A stretch of 64,000 nt of DNA from Macrothele yani (lineage: Eukaryota; Arthropoda; Arachnida; Araneae; Macrothelidae): assembly GCA_039090855.1 (NCBI GenBank), contig CM077011.1:24209001-24273000 (forward strand). The letters are read 5' to 3'. The notes beneath the pieces were generated by a model that ran no database searches, was not told the origin of the DNA, and saw only the letters and a list, made by a program, of their open reading frames with translations. Position numbers and translations under genes: made by a program. Of this stretch, positions 62,732 through 64,000 are shown piece by piece (the first letter of the stretch is position 1; each line of letters opens with the position of its first letter).

Positions 62732-64000
62732 TTGAGTTGAAAAGAAAGTAATGTGAGATGACGAGGTCCCCGAAGTCAAAGCCCCTGCCCCGGAGCACAT
62801 TATCCACTAAGATTGCGCTGCACACTGCTATGAGATCAGCAGGTACGTGGATCAAGTCAGTGGCAGTTAGCTATCTGAAAGCGCCAGTCATCATGGAGGT
62901 GGAAAAGGTGCACATCGCTATTGGTTGCTGAATGAACAACCAATAGCGATGAGTTTCATTGAGGTAGCACATCCCCAATTGCCGTAAAAACATTACCAGT
63001 GTGTACCCCAATGCCATATCACATCGTTAGTGTGGTCGTTAGTTTGAAAGGTTTTGAGATAAAATGTTTGACTTGCCAGAACGTCAAAAATGACCTGCAA
63101 CAGTGGGTATGGACATGGGACATGCTGAAGACCTTAGTCGAGACCGATCTGCGTGTGTCCATGCAGGAATTGGCCGAGCATCTGAGGACCACCCGCACGT
63201 GCATTATCACGTACCTGAATGGACTTGGAAAGCTGTACAAACGGGGAGTTTGGATACCCCATCAATTCACAGTTGAGCAAAAACAAATCACATGAGTGCA
63301 TGCCTTTCCCTGCTTAGACGTGAGCAAGATTAACCATCCTTGAACCATATTGTGACAGGAGACGAGAAATAGGTCCTGTATTACAATACCAGACCCGGAA
63401 AACAGTGGTTGGACCTAAAAGAGAAGCCCATACCCACCCTCAAATCCGGCTTATACCGAAGTGAGATCCTGCTGTCTGTTTGGTGGGTTATGAAGGAGTG
63501 TCGTGTTTTTTTGAGCAGCTGCTGGACAACACTATTGTCACCGCTGATGTGTACTGCCGTCAGCTCGACGATCTGCACGCGTCGCTCACGTCGAAGCGAC
63601 CAGAACTGCTGCACAGCAAGAGCGACTTTTTACAGCAGGATGGAGCGAGACCTCACACAGCACGGGTGACCTGTCAAAAGATCAAGGACATGGTCTGGGA
63701 GCTGTCGCCGCAACCAGGCTATTTTCAAAACATTGCCCCAAGCGACTACTACATTTTCCGGCCGTTGCAACATTTCCTGGATGGACAGCGGGTCACCAAA
63801 CCGGAGCGATGTCGAACAACCCACTTACTCTCTACTTTGCGTCCAAGGTGCCTCGATTCTACAGGGAGGTATCAAATAGCCGCCAAAACGATGGAATTAG
63901 GTGGTGGCAAACTATAGTGACTACATTTTGGACCGATTTGTAATTGTACATATAATAGTTAGCACTTTTATGTTGCCTTGCATTTGAAGACCTTACTTTC
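62732..64000 (+). pseudogene. Mariner element running off the window end, inactive
   Basis: It starts at a worn TIR (TTGAGTTGAAAAGAAAGTAA) after TA and is collinear with the mariner at 32727-33715. Frames: DMLKTLVETDLRVSMQELAE, LGKLYKRGVWIPHQFTVEQK, VTGDEK followed by a stop (first Asp), KSGLYRSEILLSVWWVM, TADVYCRQLDDLHASLTSKR, SDFLQQDGARPHTARVTCQK (second Asp) and APSDYYIFRPLQHFLDG (third Asp). The 3' TIR (CCTTACTTTC) is just reached at 64000. A 15-bp perfect hairpin (62913-62927 with 62937-62951) lies in the 5' leader. Confidence 0.87.

Overview
The window comes from a repeat-packed, intron-era eukaryotic nuclear genome, most likely an arthropod. The evidence is dense Tc1/mariner-superfamily transposons (at least 17 copies or fragments), RTE-type LINEs, Penelope-like fragments, several tRNA-derived SINE families, one nearly intact Gypsy LTR retrotransposon, piggyBac-type ends, and a nuclear copy of mitochondrial atp6-cox3 that uses TGA for Trp and AGA for Ser (invertebrate mitochondrial code) with a G/T-rich coding strand. 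I found no convincing host gene. Species cannot be fixed from this sequence alone.

Layout. 1-1.7 kb: satellite of ~150-bp monomers in a ~450-bp higher-order unit, each monomer with a CTCF-like core. 2.1-5.4 kb: Penelope-like remnants and a dispersed repeat of ~146-bp units carrying a nuclear-receptor DR1 motif. 6.2-7.2 kb: three SINE-A copies. 7.2-14.4 kb: stacked Tc1-like, mariner and LINE remnants, including a complete Tc1-like element split by SINE-B. 14.6-18.4 kb: SINE-A, the fold-back SINE-C family and another Tc1. 18.56-19.07 kb: a miniature LTR element (TRIM-like) with a tRNA-like gene in each LTR. 19.2-24.1 kb: mariner-type pseudogenes, one carrying a 37-bp minisatellite. 24.1-25.8 kb: largely unique. 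25.8-30 kb: Penelope, SINE-C, a second mariner-like element interrupted by the DR1 repeat, more SINE-A. 30.2-32.4 kb: a 36-bp (12-codon) coding-like array. 32.7-33.7 kb: mariner. 35-48.8 kb: two tail-to-tail RTE LINEs, the second split by the 7.3-kb Gypsy element (38.79-46.12 kb). 48.9-52.2 kb: two Tc1-like elements, the second with a 29-bp minisatellite built from its catalytic motif. 52.2-54.5 kb: LINE with a piggyBac-type MITE, then the mitochondrial insertion. 54.5-64 kb: mariner/Tc1 elements, LINE, a mariner with an in-frame tandemly expanded HTH region, SINE-A, and a mariner running off the end.

How the parts relate. The Gypsy element encodes the only nearly intact replication machinery, with a textbook -1 frameshift signal between gag and pol. 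The TRIM-like element has no coding capacity but shares the Gypsy LTR termini (TGTAACGTA...TTATA), the TGGCGCCCGAAC primer site, the purine tract and a 4-bp target duplication, so I infer that a Gypsy of this lineage mobilises it. Three separate DNA transposons carry minisatellites grown out of their own transposase reading frames. Target-site duplications order many of the nested insertions. Best candidates for something new are the tRNA-bearing TRIM with its Gypsy partner and the transposase-derived minisatellites.
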